Assembly: GCA_025716815.1 (NCBI GenBank)
Contig: JAIXMN010000013.1
Location: 930,001 to 994,000 of the forward strand
Source of the DNA: Dichotomocladium elegans
Taxonomy: Eukaryota; Mucoromycota; Mucoromycetes; Mucorales; Lichtheimiaceae
DNA: 64,000 nucleotides
Direction of reading: 5' to 3'
Made by a program: the position numbers and the translations under genes. Every line of letters starts with the position of its first letter. Within the stretch, counting starts at the first letter, position 1. The notes beneath the pieces are model-generated. The model had not been told where the DNA came from and searched no databases. It saw only the letters and a list, made by a program, of their open reading frames with translations. Below, piece by piece: positions 48,377 through 59,483 of the stretch.

Positions 48377-51300
48377 TGGAAGAAAAAGTGTAGAGGGGCC
48401 GGGTCAAAATGTCAAACGAAACTGAACTAATGCCTGCACACGCGTTGTATATGACTACAAGTAGTGCTCAAGAGTTGGCGACGTAAATAGGCGTGCGCAA
48501 ATGTAATGATGACGATCGCGGTTTGCGCGCAAAGAAAGACAGAGTTGGAGAAAAAAACAAAAAAAGAGGGAAGGGTTAAGGTTCTGGGTAATTTGTGCGT
48601 CTGATTGTCTTAAAAAAAAACTTTAATGCTCGAGAGTCCTTTCAGTCACATCCAAAACATCTTTTCTTTTATTCATAAAAAGCGTTGCTCTCTATTTGCT
48701 TCTCTTGCACTAAATGACCTGAGGTTATTCGCCTATCGTATACCTGTTACATTACAAAGAAAGACTAGATTAATATCAAGCTTGAGGTTTGGTCGCAGCT
48801 GGGCTCTTTTCAGTTGGAGAAGTCAGATAGCAAATCAGAGTAAAGATATTGCCATTTCATAGATCATCTCATGATATTTATAATTCATCCTATCTTCTCC
48901 ATTCTTCTAGAGCCCAATCTTTTGACACTTACACTTTATAAAATTATGACAGACAGAAAGAAAGTTGGAAAGAAAAAGGTCCTGTTGGGACTTGAAACTT
49001 TGGCTTTATTTCAAAAAAAAAATTTGCGGACGACCCCGCCCCGCCCCCCTTGCATCCATTCTATGTCCGCTTCATTTTGACGCCGCTCCTTCGTGCCCCG
49101 CTAGACCACACAGAAAGCAGGCTATCACGAACAACAAGATAGGTTTTCTACCAGTTCTTCAGTGAAGGCCTCGGGGTTAGGGAAAAGGCTGTAACTATTG
49201 ATGAAGCTGCGGGTTTGTGTCCCAACACACACGCACACACTCATACACACACACAGGGACATTTTCCGTGTCAGCAACATTATTATTTACTCGGGGTGTT
49301 CGGAGTATTTATTGTATCAGCCACTGACAGCATTTGGCGCACAGGAACTCAATGTATTAGGAAACCTTCTTCCTCAACCATCTTCCAGAGACGTAGTATA
49401 ATCCATAATATAAATACGTGATGGTGATTCGTTTCTTTTGAAGAATGGGAATCTACACATATACACTGGCGCTATTGCATAATGGGGGAGGGGAATGAAT
49501 GGAGCCAGGCACGGTCTTTACTTGGGTGGCACCCAAGAACGGCGCGTTCTCTTGGCGAGCATAGTGGAGCGTTTTTTCTGTCAGTCTGATGTCTCTAATG
49601 TAGATACTTTGGTTCTATACGGTATGACAATCGCTCCGTATGCATCACATGGTACAGGATTGCGTCTTTCAGTGAAAAAAAGCGCTCGATATCTGAACAT
49701 ACATCTGATAACTGCACCGATGAACGTCCGACTCACTCATTGATGGTTGAATTGCTACTTTCTACGCACAGCATCCTCATTTTCTCGGGTGGAGGTAGCT
49801 GAAATTACATTCTTACATTTGACTTTAGCTTTGACAATACATGTTACTCTTTCGGTATTAATGTTGATATATATATACTTGATTTACCTGCGTTCACATC
49901 TGATGAAGATATTGTTAACAACCCAAAATCGTTGAATGTCCTGCAATTCTCAATGTCAATATGCAAAAGACAGTGTATAATAGTTACCACTTGTTGGCTC
50001 AACAATTCCATCTATAGAATACAGGTTTGTTTTCCCAGAAAAAAGGAATATAGCAGTTCAGCTCTCTCACTGGTTCTGGTCATCTGCGTATTAGCGGTTA
50101 CCCAAGGGGTATGATTAATGTAGCAAATTTTCCTTTCCTTAATGAAAGTCTATGTTATATCTCTGAAGCAAAAAAAAAAGAAACCGTGGTTGGACGCGCA
50201 AAGATTAAGCTATATAGGCAGTAGTGCAGTAGTATAGAGCCAGATTGCACAAAAAGCCCACTACGTGGCCCATTTGAGATAGATTTAGGAAGAAAATCAT
50301 TTCTCTAGTGGCCTCAATCAATGTACGTACGTAACGTAGGGAGTTCGATCTGTATCCAATCAATCAGATGCGTATAGACAGGCCCGCACATTGCCGATAC
50401 ATACTTTCTGAATGTACGTAACTCAAAGACGGATGGACGCCAAGCAAAACGCAATGCCGATCCCCACATACGAAATGGCTAATTTTATCATTGTCTTGAA
50501 CAAGCGTAGACAAGACAGTGTTGCAAGCTGAATATACGCCTAGCGTAAAGGGTCCCTTCCATGCACGGATGATGAAAGAAACATGAAGGTAAAAATACCC
50601 AAATCGTAACTTGGCGAGTCAATACCGAATTACTCAGGATAGTACGAACTTTCTGTAGATCACAGCCGAAGCAATAGGCCTGTTTACAGCAGTTGTTTTG
50701 AATCAATGCTAGTCATTTACACTGGCTGGGAGGTGTATATAGACGCGGAGCCTGACGAGACATAGGAACCGAGCCGTTCATTTTAAACACACTGCACTAC
50801 GACCATGACCACATGATTATCGGTAGTGCCGCGGTGCGGTAACTAAACGCTTCGCTAATGACAACCACAACCGGCTGGGACCACACGCTTGAGCTGGTGG
50901 TCTTTTTTTTTTTACCTCTTTTCTCACTTTCAGCGTATGCCATCACTAGGCATTAGAAACACAGGGTTACAGAGTTACGGTTGTATTCAGATTGGTGGTA
51001 GTACTGTGAGGGGGGAGCTTTGAGAAATGGCTTTATGTACTGCTGATGATAGTGCGATTCTAAGTGTAACAGCGATTGGAGGCCGGTAATGGCTTTACTC
51101 CATCGATTTTTTGGAGTTACATAGTGAAGCTGGAGCGACCTCGAGCGAAGACCCAAATATACCGCCGCAATTGATAGGTGAATAATGAAGAATATAGGGC
51201 AGGTCAACTTGCAGCCCGCCCATCAGCTAAGATTCGTAAGCTGTATATGTGCAAGTATTGATCTCAGCGCTTAGTACGAGCGATAGCAAAATGGGATCTT

Positions 51301-51995
51301 TAATGCGGCATAACTGGAAGCTTACGAATAGGCATCGAAACTAGGTATTGTAATCAGCATGACATGCGCGGTAGTGGATGATAAAGTAATCATTTCACGT
51401 CATCTTTACAGGAGAGAACACGTTTGGTACCCTTGATTATGTGCAGGAAGAACTAAACAGATTTGGAGCAGTCTGTCCTTTGCACAAAATAAAGTTAGTT
51501 ATATTGAGATGCCACGGGACAGGGTGCAGTTTTCTTAATAAGAGCAAGACAGCTTAGTAGACAGGAAAATCTTCTTGATGCCGATCATCGTGTGTGCACG
51601 CACGTATGTGTCTGGAACACTCGTGGTCAGGATACTAATATACATTGCAGAAGTTTTCGGTAAATCCCAGACATACAGGTGTGCTCTCTCGTATTTTTCT
51701 CTTTCCCAATGTTCCTATTCGGTGAAGAACTCGCTCCCTATTGATGGAGCGAAAAAAAGCGCCTTGTTACAGTGAACAACAACCGCTCTGCTCGATGTAG
51801 AATCGTGTGTGCACGGTTGCCCGGGGGCGGGGGGTAGGGCATTCGGTAGGTGGTACAACGCGTGGAGCCCCAAATAGGAAATCCCTGTTTCCCGCTTCTC
51901 TCTTGCTCGCTTTCCCCCCCCCCCCTCTCCTTTTTTTTCTCTTCGTATTCCTTCCACCAAAAGTTTAATAAGGCAGCTCTGTTTTCTCTATTGCC
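48377..51995. other. intergenic, no gene recognised
   Basis: About 3.6 kb between divergent genes. Only short open frames occur. A (CA)n run lies at about 49224-49255, and a C-run (51914-51925) precedes the next gene. It is relatively AT-rich. I see no RNA gene. Confidence 0.45.
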
Positions 51996-53465
51996 ATGTT
52001 AAATAAAGGTGCCTTCAAACCTAAAGATGCCCGAGTCATCAACACATACGAGGACGACGATGAGGATGAGTTGGACGACTGGAGCTTAACAACAACCTCT
52101 GACTTGACACCGCGACCCAGGCGCAAGAAAACCGGCACACAAGCCTTGGCCGAGTTCCTCAGCACAACCAGCCCCGAAGAATTCCAAAAGACGATTCCAC
52201 CTAAGCGTGGCTCGAATCTCTTCTTTCGCCGTCGCAAAAACAAACCCCCTTCATCACAACGCCAGCCACCTACATCCCCGACATATAGAACATACGCTCC
52301 CAATACTGTGCATCGCATCAACCACATTGAAATCGTCCCCTCTGAAACGTATTCCAACACAGCACTTGCGCGTATCGCGAGCAGGGCCCCGTCACTCGCG
52401 TCGCTGATTCGGCCGAACAACACGCAGGAAAAGCAACCAGGCAAACCAGAGCCACAGCAACAACAACAACAGCAGCAGCAGCAGCAAGTTGGGGGCGCGC
52501 CTATTCTTCCGTCAAACCGAAGCATCAAGCACCGCGAGTCGAGCATCTTTAATGAGACCGTGCGACACTCTATCAGGAGTCAGATCAGTATCAATAACAC
52601 TACAAACGGAGGGGGAACTATCCGCGGTCGTCCGCTTATGCGACACGATACTGGCACCTCTGTATCGATTGTCCGCCGCATGAGCGAGCATACCTTTGGA
52701 GGTGGCAGCACCCCACACGACGACTACCATCCGCATAACCCGCACAGTATAAATTATGACACAGTCAACCAGCTCGAGTACCGGAACCGACGAGCGACAG
52801 AGAGTCTGGTTGAGCATTTGGCAACGAACCAGGAACAAGATACCATTGAAAAGGCACTCATCCAGCGCCTGGAGCGGTTTGAACTCGCCAAGATGGATAA
52901 ACCAAGTGATACTGTTGCTGCTGGTCTGGCAACAGAGCACATCAAAGCCTTGGAGGCTTCATCAAGGACCGATCCGGATGCTCAGCAGCAAAAGACGAAA
53001 CGTAAAGCACGCCATGTACAAGTGCAGACCATGCCCCTCCCGCCTTTCGCGCCCTTCGCTTGCGAATCGTCATCATCACCCGGACCAACGCAGCAGCAGG
53101 AGGCGCGGCTTAGTAGCGTCGCTTGTGGAGAAGACAATGACAACGATGACGACGATGACGAGCACCTCATTGTCACAGCGGACAACGAGCTGTCGTTAAT
53201 AGAAAATTTGCAGCAGCAGCTCGCGGAGGAACGATATCAGCGAAAACGGCTGCAGGCGGCATTGGATGAGACTTGTGATCACTTTGAGGTGTTGAGCGGG
53301 CTTGCATACAAAAAGCTTCGGGAGCTCTGGGAAGAAAGGAACCACTGGGAAAATGCATGCATTGACCTTCGAGAGCGCCTACTGAGCGCAATCCCATCCC
53401 AGCAGCCTGTTCCAGAGGATATCATGTCGACCTTCCCGGAGAGCACATATGGATTAGAAAAATAA
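51996..53465 (+). CDS. unrecognised protein with disordered body and C-terminal coiled coil
   Basis: A single-exon 489-residue open frame with strongly biased, protein-like composition. I cannot name a family. Residues about 10-35 are acidic (YEDDDEDELDDW). Next is a short block TGTQALAEFLSTTSPEEFQ followed by basic FFRRRKNK. I have the impression that blocks of this kind recur in other Mucorales proteins. A polyGln run (about 154-165) and Ser/Asn-rich stretches follow. Near the C-terminus LSLIENLQQQLAEERYQRKR and LAYKKLRELWEERNHWE form a likely coiled coil. There is no signal peptide or membrane segment. The pattern suggests a scaffold or adaptor, which is inference only. A pyrimidine-rich leader precedes the ATG. 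Confidence 0.75.
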   Translation: MLNKGAFKPKDARVINTYEDDDEDELDDWSLTTTSDLTPRPRRKKTGTQALAEFLSTTSPEEFQKTIPPKRGSNLFFRRRKNKPPSSQRQPPTSPTYRTYAPNTVHRINHIEIVPSETYSNTALARIASRAPSLASLIRPNNTQEKQPGKPEPQQQQQQQQQQQVGGAPILPSNRSIKHRESSIFNETVRHSIRSQISINNTTNGGGTIRGRPLMRHDTGTSVSIVRRMSEHTFGGGSTPHDDYHPHNPHSINYDTVNQLEYRNRRATESLVEHLATNQEQDTIEKALIQRLERFELAKMDKPSDTVAAGLATEHIKALEASSRTDPDAQQQKTKRKARHVQVQTMPLPPFAPFACESSSSPGPTQQQEARLSSVACGEDNDNDDDDDEHLIVTADNELSLIENLQQQLAEERYQRKRLQAALDETCDHFEVLSGLAYKKLRELWEERNHWENACIDLRERLLSAIPSQQPVPEDIMSTFPESTYGLEK

Positions 53466-54023
53466 GTTTACTTACCTAATAAATGAAGACGATCCAAAGA
53501 CCTTTCGTTATGCCTCGTGGCTTCAAAAGTCGCCCACAATTTTTCGCCAAGTATGTAAGCTTTTTGTTCATTTCATCCCAAGGCCTGAATTGTGCTTGGA
53601 CGGATCTGGCCTACGTACGATTTGCCTTGGGGTGGTGGTGGTATGGGATCATGTTCAAGGCGGTTTGATGCGCGAGGTGAGCGTGTGTGTCCAGAAAGGG
53701 AAAAAGATGATCCATGTATTAAAAGGAGTAGGGTGGGGGGAATGATGTATGCATATTCGCCTGATATTAAATGCCAGGCGGCATGTGGTGGACAAAGAAT
53801 ATGTACATGAGATGTTCTCATTGAACTAACATCTGTCCTTATAGAAACCATGTTAAGTCTAGCACACGTAGTTGCGACGACCAGGCAATTTACACATACG
53901 ACCCGTGTCATGAAAAACAAAGGGTAGGCAGGCATGGAGTGGCCAAGCAGACCTTTTTTTTTTTTCTTTTTAAAAAAAAAACTATTGCCAACCCAATAAC
54001 GTGCTGTTGAAGTAAGTTTTTAT
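53466..54023. other. intergenic region between convergent genes
   Basis: No gene is seen in these 558 bp. A run of T followed by A (53953-53982) could form an A/T hairpin near the 3' end of the DDT/WHIM gene. Confidence 0.5.
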
Positions 54024-55587
54024 TCACATGCGGGAGATCTTTCGAGACTGATTATGCGCGTCAATCCACTCTAAAGATCGCAAGTACTGCGTTCGCTGAG
54101 TCAGGGACGCGCAGAGATTAGCGATGCTTGCAGTTCGCACTTCGGTTTCGAGCCACCGCCTCAACTGGATAATATCTGAGATTTCCGAGACGTGCCACCA
54201 TCGACAAGCGCTGTCTTCCTCCATTCCTGGGCCGATCACAATGACCCCATGGCCCCAGAAAGGTTCACTATTGCGAGAGTCTGTTGCACCACATGAGGTG
54301 GCCAGGTCGTTGAAGAGCCAGTATTCATTTCCTTTGTTGTCACGTCCTGCTGCTTCCAGTCTCCTTGCGCTCTTGTTTGCGAGCGTTACAAGCTCCACAT
54401 GTTGCCTTTCAATCGCCAATCGTTCGCTTGCATCATTATCCTTGAACCGCACCGCCTTTAACTTGACTTCCACCGACGTGAGATCCTTACTGGAGGTGCC
54501 GCGATCGGCTAGCCATTGCTTTCGCAGCGTATTGTGGTACAGCAGCAGATCGCAAATCATGCGCACCACAACAAGTTCATCCGCCAGCCCGAGTCTGCGT
54601 TCCTTCGGCTGAGGGACGTTCGTGAAACCCGCAGACTCGAGAACGCCTACAAGATCCTGCCATTGCCTTACCGACAACCCGTCTCGATCAAGCGCTTCGG
54701 CAAATGCAATCCTTGCAGCGTCCTCCGCAAGGTACTTGTTGTTTATTAACCCGCGCTCTTCCATCCACTGGTATACGATCGTCGACCCCAGACGTTGCAG
54801 TAGCGGCAGTTCAATCAATCCTGCTTCCATGCTCGTGACCAGTTTCCATGCAAGGCTGGTGCTCAGTCGCTTTATCCGCCAGTTCCCCTGGAGATTCTGC
54901 AGGCTGGCAACAGTGCGCGAATCAAGTTCAAAGTGATCACCGAAGCGGAAGGCAAATTCTCGGATCTGCAGCCGTGTCCAAATCTCCTCTTCCGGATACA
55001 TGAGCTCGATCTCAGTAAGCTTGGGGGGTTGCGGCATACTTCGCCGCGCAAATGCTGATGACAAGCAGCCACTATACATATATATATATGGATCGAACAC
55101 AGTCAGAATTAATCAAAACAACCCCCGTAAGCCAAGCCAAGCCGAGCACCTTTTATTCGATTGTCGTTCCATGGCGGCTTGAAGTGTTCCAGAAGGTGCT
55201 GTGGCTTTTATCTGATCGCCCTTTGATTAACACACAAGTATTTACTTTGTGCGAATGTTTCTTCCCTCACCTGAAGTTTGCTTGCCGTTCTTGTCTGGTG
55301 ATGGCAGACAGTTAGGATTCAAGAAGCTGGTGTAATGCGGTTTGAGCTTACCTTCTTTTCTGCCGATCTTAGATTTTCCTTGTCCTTCCGCGTTTTTTTG
55401 GGTATAGAGCTGCTGTCCTGCAAGTCCGTGGTCTCTTTGCGCTTCGCATTATATGCCGATGCTGTTGGTGCTGCTGAGAAGTTGAGTCTGGTGGCATGCA
55501 TAAGATTACGGCAATGCCTTTTACGAGATAGGGATCATGAACTTGCCTCGTTTGAAGGAACTTCTTTGGTGATGTCGAAGTGGTCAT
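54024..55587 (-). CDS. DDT/WHIM-domain chromatin protein
   Basis: A predicted 410-residue protein. DDT plus WHIM (WSD) modules occur in accessory subunits of ISWI-type remodellers, where they measure linker DNA. Four exons: 55587-55547, 55487-55352, 55270-55246, 55054-54024. The last exon alone holds both domains: a DDT-like helical region (PEEEIWTRLQIREFAFRFGD through WKLVTSMEAGLIELPLLQRL) and, after a charged helix, RRLEAAGRDNKGNEYWLFND followed by WWHVSEISDIIQLRRWLE, a typical WHIM pattern. The first exons encode a Lys/Ser-rich N-terminus (KRKETTDLQDSSSIPKKTRK). Intron 1 is GC-AG (GAG|GCAAGT, 55546). The small exon 3 and the 191-nt intron 3 are less certain. If wrong, translation could start at the ATG 55036 instead. 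Confidence 0.75.
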
Positions 55588-55872
55588 GGATTACACCTGA
55601 GAGAGAGAGAGAGAGAGCTAAAAAGAGAAAGAGACGGGAGTGGTCGTTGGTGGTGGTTCGTTTAGGTGGAATTGAGAGGAGCCAAACAAAAAAATATGAA
55701 CGCGAGCGCGATTTTTTTTTCCACGCGTACCTTTTCGGGTGGAATAGAATTTCCTTTTTAGGCCTCCATCAAAAGAGGGAAAGGGCGGCCCTCAGAAAAA
55801 GAAGGGCTATGATAGCATCGATCATGCATCACACACGAATAGCAGCTTTTTTTTTATATCAGTTACCCTCAA
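55588..55872. promoter_or_regulatory. divergent promoter between the DDT/WHIM and GH36 genes
   Basis: A 285 bp gap between outward-facing start codons. It contains a (GA)n run at 55600-55617 and a 'tttttatat' box at about 55847-55857, close before the GH36 ATG. Confidence 0.45.
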
Positions 55873-58183
55873 ATGCAGCTTCCAGTATATGCAAGTGCCC
55901 CTCTTCTCCTTTGCCTGATCAGAGCCGCTTCTTCTTCTATGACCATCCTCGATCCTTACGACACCCTGTACACCGCCACTCCTGCTGTTGTCCTCTCCTA
56001 CTTTCACAAAGACTCCGGTCAGTCTTTTTCTGCAAAGGAATATACCTCCACCCATGTCACCATCGATCGGCATGTTGCTCCTGTTTCGAATGAGGATAAT
56101 ACCTTTGAGCTCTCCTTTACCATCGCAGCAACGGATGGCGAAGTCGAATTGCGGCAACTTGAGTTTGCCTACCACATGGATTTCTCAAATAACACGGTCA
56201 TGATGGCCGACGGCTGGCAATGCTGGACACATTCGAGGGAGATGGACGAAAATGGCCGCATGCCCTCCATTTCACGCACGGTTGCTTGGTGGACCAAGTT
56301 TGATCTCCAAGGGTAATATATATGTATATAACCTTTTTCGTTGCACTCGTTTTTTTGATGGGTCGATATTATATATTGACGTTCTCCTCACCCCAATCGT
56401 TTTGCTGCCTTGCAGCGATTACAACTTTTTTGATTATTCTGGGCGCGTTGGGTCCATCCATTCGAACGCGTACACCTATTTTCGCAACCCGGTGTCGACT
56501 ACAGCACCGATTATCTTTGTTGGCTCGCTCTCCGAGGCAAGCGGGTATACCTATCTGAAGGCTAACCTTCCCGGCGGCCAATTCAGCTTATATAAGGATA
56601 TCCAGGGGAAAGTCCTGGCGCCAAAAGAGACGCTCGATCTCAGGTTTCTTGTGACGCGTCATGCGAGCATGAGCGTCATGTGGGAGCGTTATGGGTCCTA
56701 CTATGGTTACCCGAAGGCCGCGATGAGCGATCGACCGCCCCGGCATCTGACAGGCTGGTCGTCGTGGTACAATTATTACGAGCGGGTGACGGAGGACGAT
56801 GTGAGACGGTGCCTGGCAGCGTTCAAAGAACACAAATACCCCATTGACGTCTTCCAGATCGATGATGGCTATCAGACGGCCGTGGGCGATTGGCTGTCGG
56901 TGGACGTGGAGAAGTTTCCGAGCGGGATGCATCACTTGGCTAAGGAGATCAGCGCGGGCGGATATATTCCTGGCGTATGGTTAGCGCCCTATGCGGTTGG
57001 CTTCAAGAGTCAGATTGTGGCCGAGCACCCAGACTGGCTTCTCAAGGATCCAAACACCGGCGGCTTCCTTGTGGCAGGTCCAAACTGGGGAGGGTTTTAT
57101 GCGCTTGATATATACCATCCTGAAGCTCGGGCCTATCTGCGAGCCGTCTTTGACGAGATTCTCGATGACTGGGGCTATCGATTGCTGAAGCTTGATTTCA
57201 TCTTTGCGGCAGCCATGGTGCCTCGCCAGGGTAAATCGCGCGGTGAGATCCTCTGGGATGCGGTGACCTTCCTCGGCGAGCTCAACAACGGGCGGGCGAT
57301 GCTGCTGGGCTCGGGCGTTCCTCTGCCAGCCACTTATGGCAGGTTGGACTACAGTCGCGTGAGCAGCGATGCTGCTCCCTTCTGGGACCATGCGCTACTC
57401 AAGTTATCCAACGTACGTGAGCGTGTGGCTACCCAGAACGCGCTCACCTCGACCCTCCATCGCTGGCCCATGAAGCATGTGTTCGGTGTTGACCCCGATG
57501 TCTTTTTTTTACGTTCCAATGACAACAAGCTCACGTTGCACGAGCGATTTACGACAATGACGGTGAACATGTTGCTCGGTCAGCTGACGCTCATGTCGGA
57601 CGATATCAATCTTTATTCGCAAGAGGAGCATCATCTCTACGCATCTACGTTTCCAAAGGTGCAGCCCGTTGTGGAGAACATGCGACCCGTTGGCCCCAAC
57701 GTTTTCCAGATCGATTACACCGCTCACGGGCGCAGATATCTCACCATCGTCAACCTTTCCCCAGTGCTTTTCAAGACGACCCTGCCGCAAAATGAGGCCA
57801 TCGCTTTTTACTTTTTCGAGCACCGAAATCCATTGGTCTCCAAGGAGTCTGCTTCGGTCCTGTGGTTCAAACCCGAGCAGCAGGACCCAATTGCGCTGAA
57901 TCCGCACGAGTCGCGCACATTCCTGTACGTGACCGACCGGTTTGCGGGCTCCACTGGCCATATTATACCCGGGTGGGATGTATTCGCATGGAAGGAAGAA
58001 AATGAGGTGGTACGGGTATCGCTACGCGAAGGGCGAGCTCCATCGGCTGTGGGCAAGGCAAACTTGTGGGTGATGGTTGAAGAGGAAATGTCACCGACAG
58101 TCTATATAGATGGCGTGCAGGCAACGGTCGACCTTTTGCCGCAAGACAAAAGCGGGATCCGTGTAGCCAGATGTTCGATTTAA
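55873..58183 (+). CDS. secreted alpha-galactosidase-like glycoside hydrolase (GH36)
   Basis: A 735-residue enzyme of the melibiase clan, expected to remove terminal alpha-galactosyl (or related) sugars from oligosaccharides or polysaccharides. Two exons, 55873-56312 and 56416-58183. A signal peptide is likely (VYASAPLLLCLIRAASSS), so it probably acts outside the cell. The N-terminal beta domain has DGWQCWTHSREMD. The TIM barrel contains GWSSWYNYYERV (about 260), FQIDDGYQ, GVWLAPY, nucleophile Asp407 in LLKLDFIF, and acid/base candidate Asp465 in SRVSSDAAPFWD. A C-terminal beta domain follows. Length and motif order favour GH36 over the shorter GH27. Substrate preference cannot be read from the sequence. 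Confidence 0.9.
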
Positions 58184-58309
58184 AAAGGAGGAAATATACA
58201 AATTTGCAGCGGTTATGCTTTACTTACTACAGTATACAAAATATTTTTATCCGTAGTTGATTGAAGGGCCAAAATGTAGATGAGATATAAGCATGCGAAA
58301 TGGACAGAA

Positions 58310-58336
58310 ATATATAGATATATATATATATATATA
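58310..58336. repeat. (TA)n microsatellite
   Basis: An alternating TA run lies in the 167 bp between the convergent GH36 and Coq5 stop codons. Confidence 0.8.
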
Positions 58337-58350
58337 AAGAAATGTATATA

Positions 58351-59483
58351 TTAGAGCTTGTAGCCGCTATGGATGGCAGCTACGCCGAATGTCAAATCCT
58401 CATAGCCCTTGCCGACAGTTGAGAAACCAGCATCGCGGATAATCTGAGCAAACTCTTCCTGGGGAGGGAACTTGCGGATGCTCTCGACGAGGTATTGGTA
58501 TGAGTCACGATCCTTTGCAATGACTTCACCAAGGATAGGGATCACATCAAAAGAGTACATGTCATAGATCTTTCCAACCAATGGATTATCGACGCGGCTG
58601 AATTCCAAGCACATGAATCGGCCTCCGGGTTTCAGCACGCGATATGCCTCTTTAACTACCCGGTCAACGTGGGTGCAGTTACGGATACCAAATGCGATCG
58701 TGTACACATCCACCGATTCGTCAGGAATGTCTACTAGCTTTTCAGCATTCTGGACCTTAAATTCCGTCTGGTTGGCTAAATAAAAAAAAGGGGCGACATG
58801 TTCCATCAACCACCCATATTCGTGGCGATTCCTCTCCAACTTACTATTTGCGTAAGGGGAGGAGGCAAAGCGCTTCTTGCCCTCTTCGAGCATGTGTGGG
58901 TTAATATCAACCATTGTCACAGTCGCTGTTGAATCCTTGTGGATGTTTTTGCAATAATCCAGAAACCGCATCGCAATATCACCTTTTGAAGCGCGCGCAT
59001 ATCATCAGTATTATTAGCTTCATCATCCTGTTGTTCTTCTGCATTCTCCTCCCCTTACCAGTGCCACCCGCCACATCCAAGAGCGTGGTTCCCGGACCAG
59101 GTGCCATGGACCGAATGAATTGATCCTTCCAAATTCTGTGAATGCCAAAGCTCATGGCGTCGTTCATAATATCATAGTTGCCGGCAACGTTCGCGAACAC
59201 TTTGTGAACTATTTATTTCGAGCGAAAAAAAGAAAAGAAGAACCACGGCCTGTTATTATTCATGCCCGATCCAAATGAGAAAAGCAGCTTGCAACTGTTC
59301 CAGTAGCTAACCCAGTGATTCCTTTTCCTCCTCGGGAACATTCCGGAAACCGAAATGAGTCAGCTTTTCAGAAGAAGGTTGTTGTTGTTGTTGGAATTGT
59401 CGGGCCGTTGTGCTGATGCAAGCGCGGCGATTGTTGACATTTAGGAAGGAACGACGCGCTGACGTGATGAGGGAGCGATGCAT
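58351..59483 (-). CDS. COQ5: ubiquinone biosynthesis C-methyltransferase Coq5
   Basis: A 294-residue SAM-dependent methyltransferase of the UbiE/Coq5 family, catalysing the C-methylation step of ubiquinone synthesis in the mitochondrial CoQ synthome. Four exons: 59483-59312, 59208-59059, 58982-58845, 58775-58351. The N-terminus ([13 protein letters not shown], Arg/Ser-rich, no acid) is a typical mitochondrial presequence, followed by a short polyGln. Family motifs are [34 protein letters not shown], the SAM site [48 protein letters not shown] and the C-terminal [20 protein letters not shown]. The second exon is joined at 'aaatag', 9 bp before a competing acceptor, because only this keeps the [10 protein letters not shown] stretch. 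ATG 59483 is chosen because the frame upstream opens only with non-ATG codons. Confidence 0.95.
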
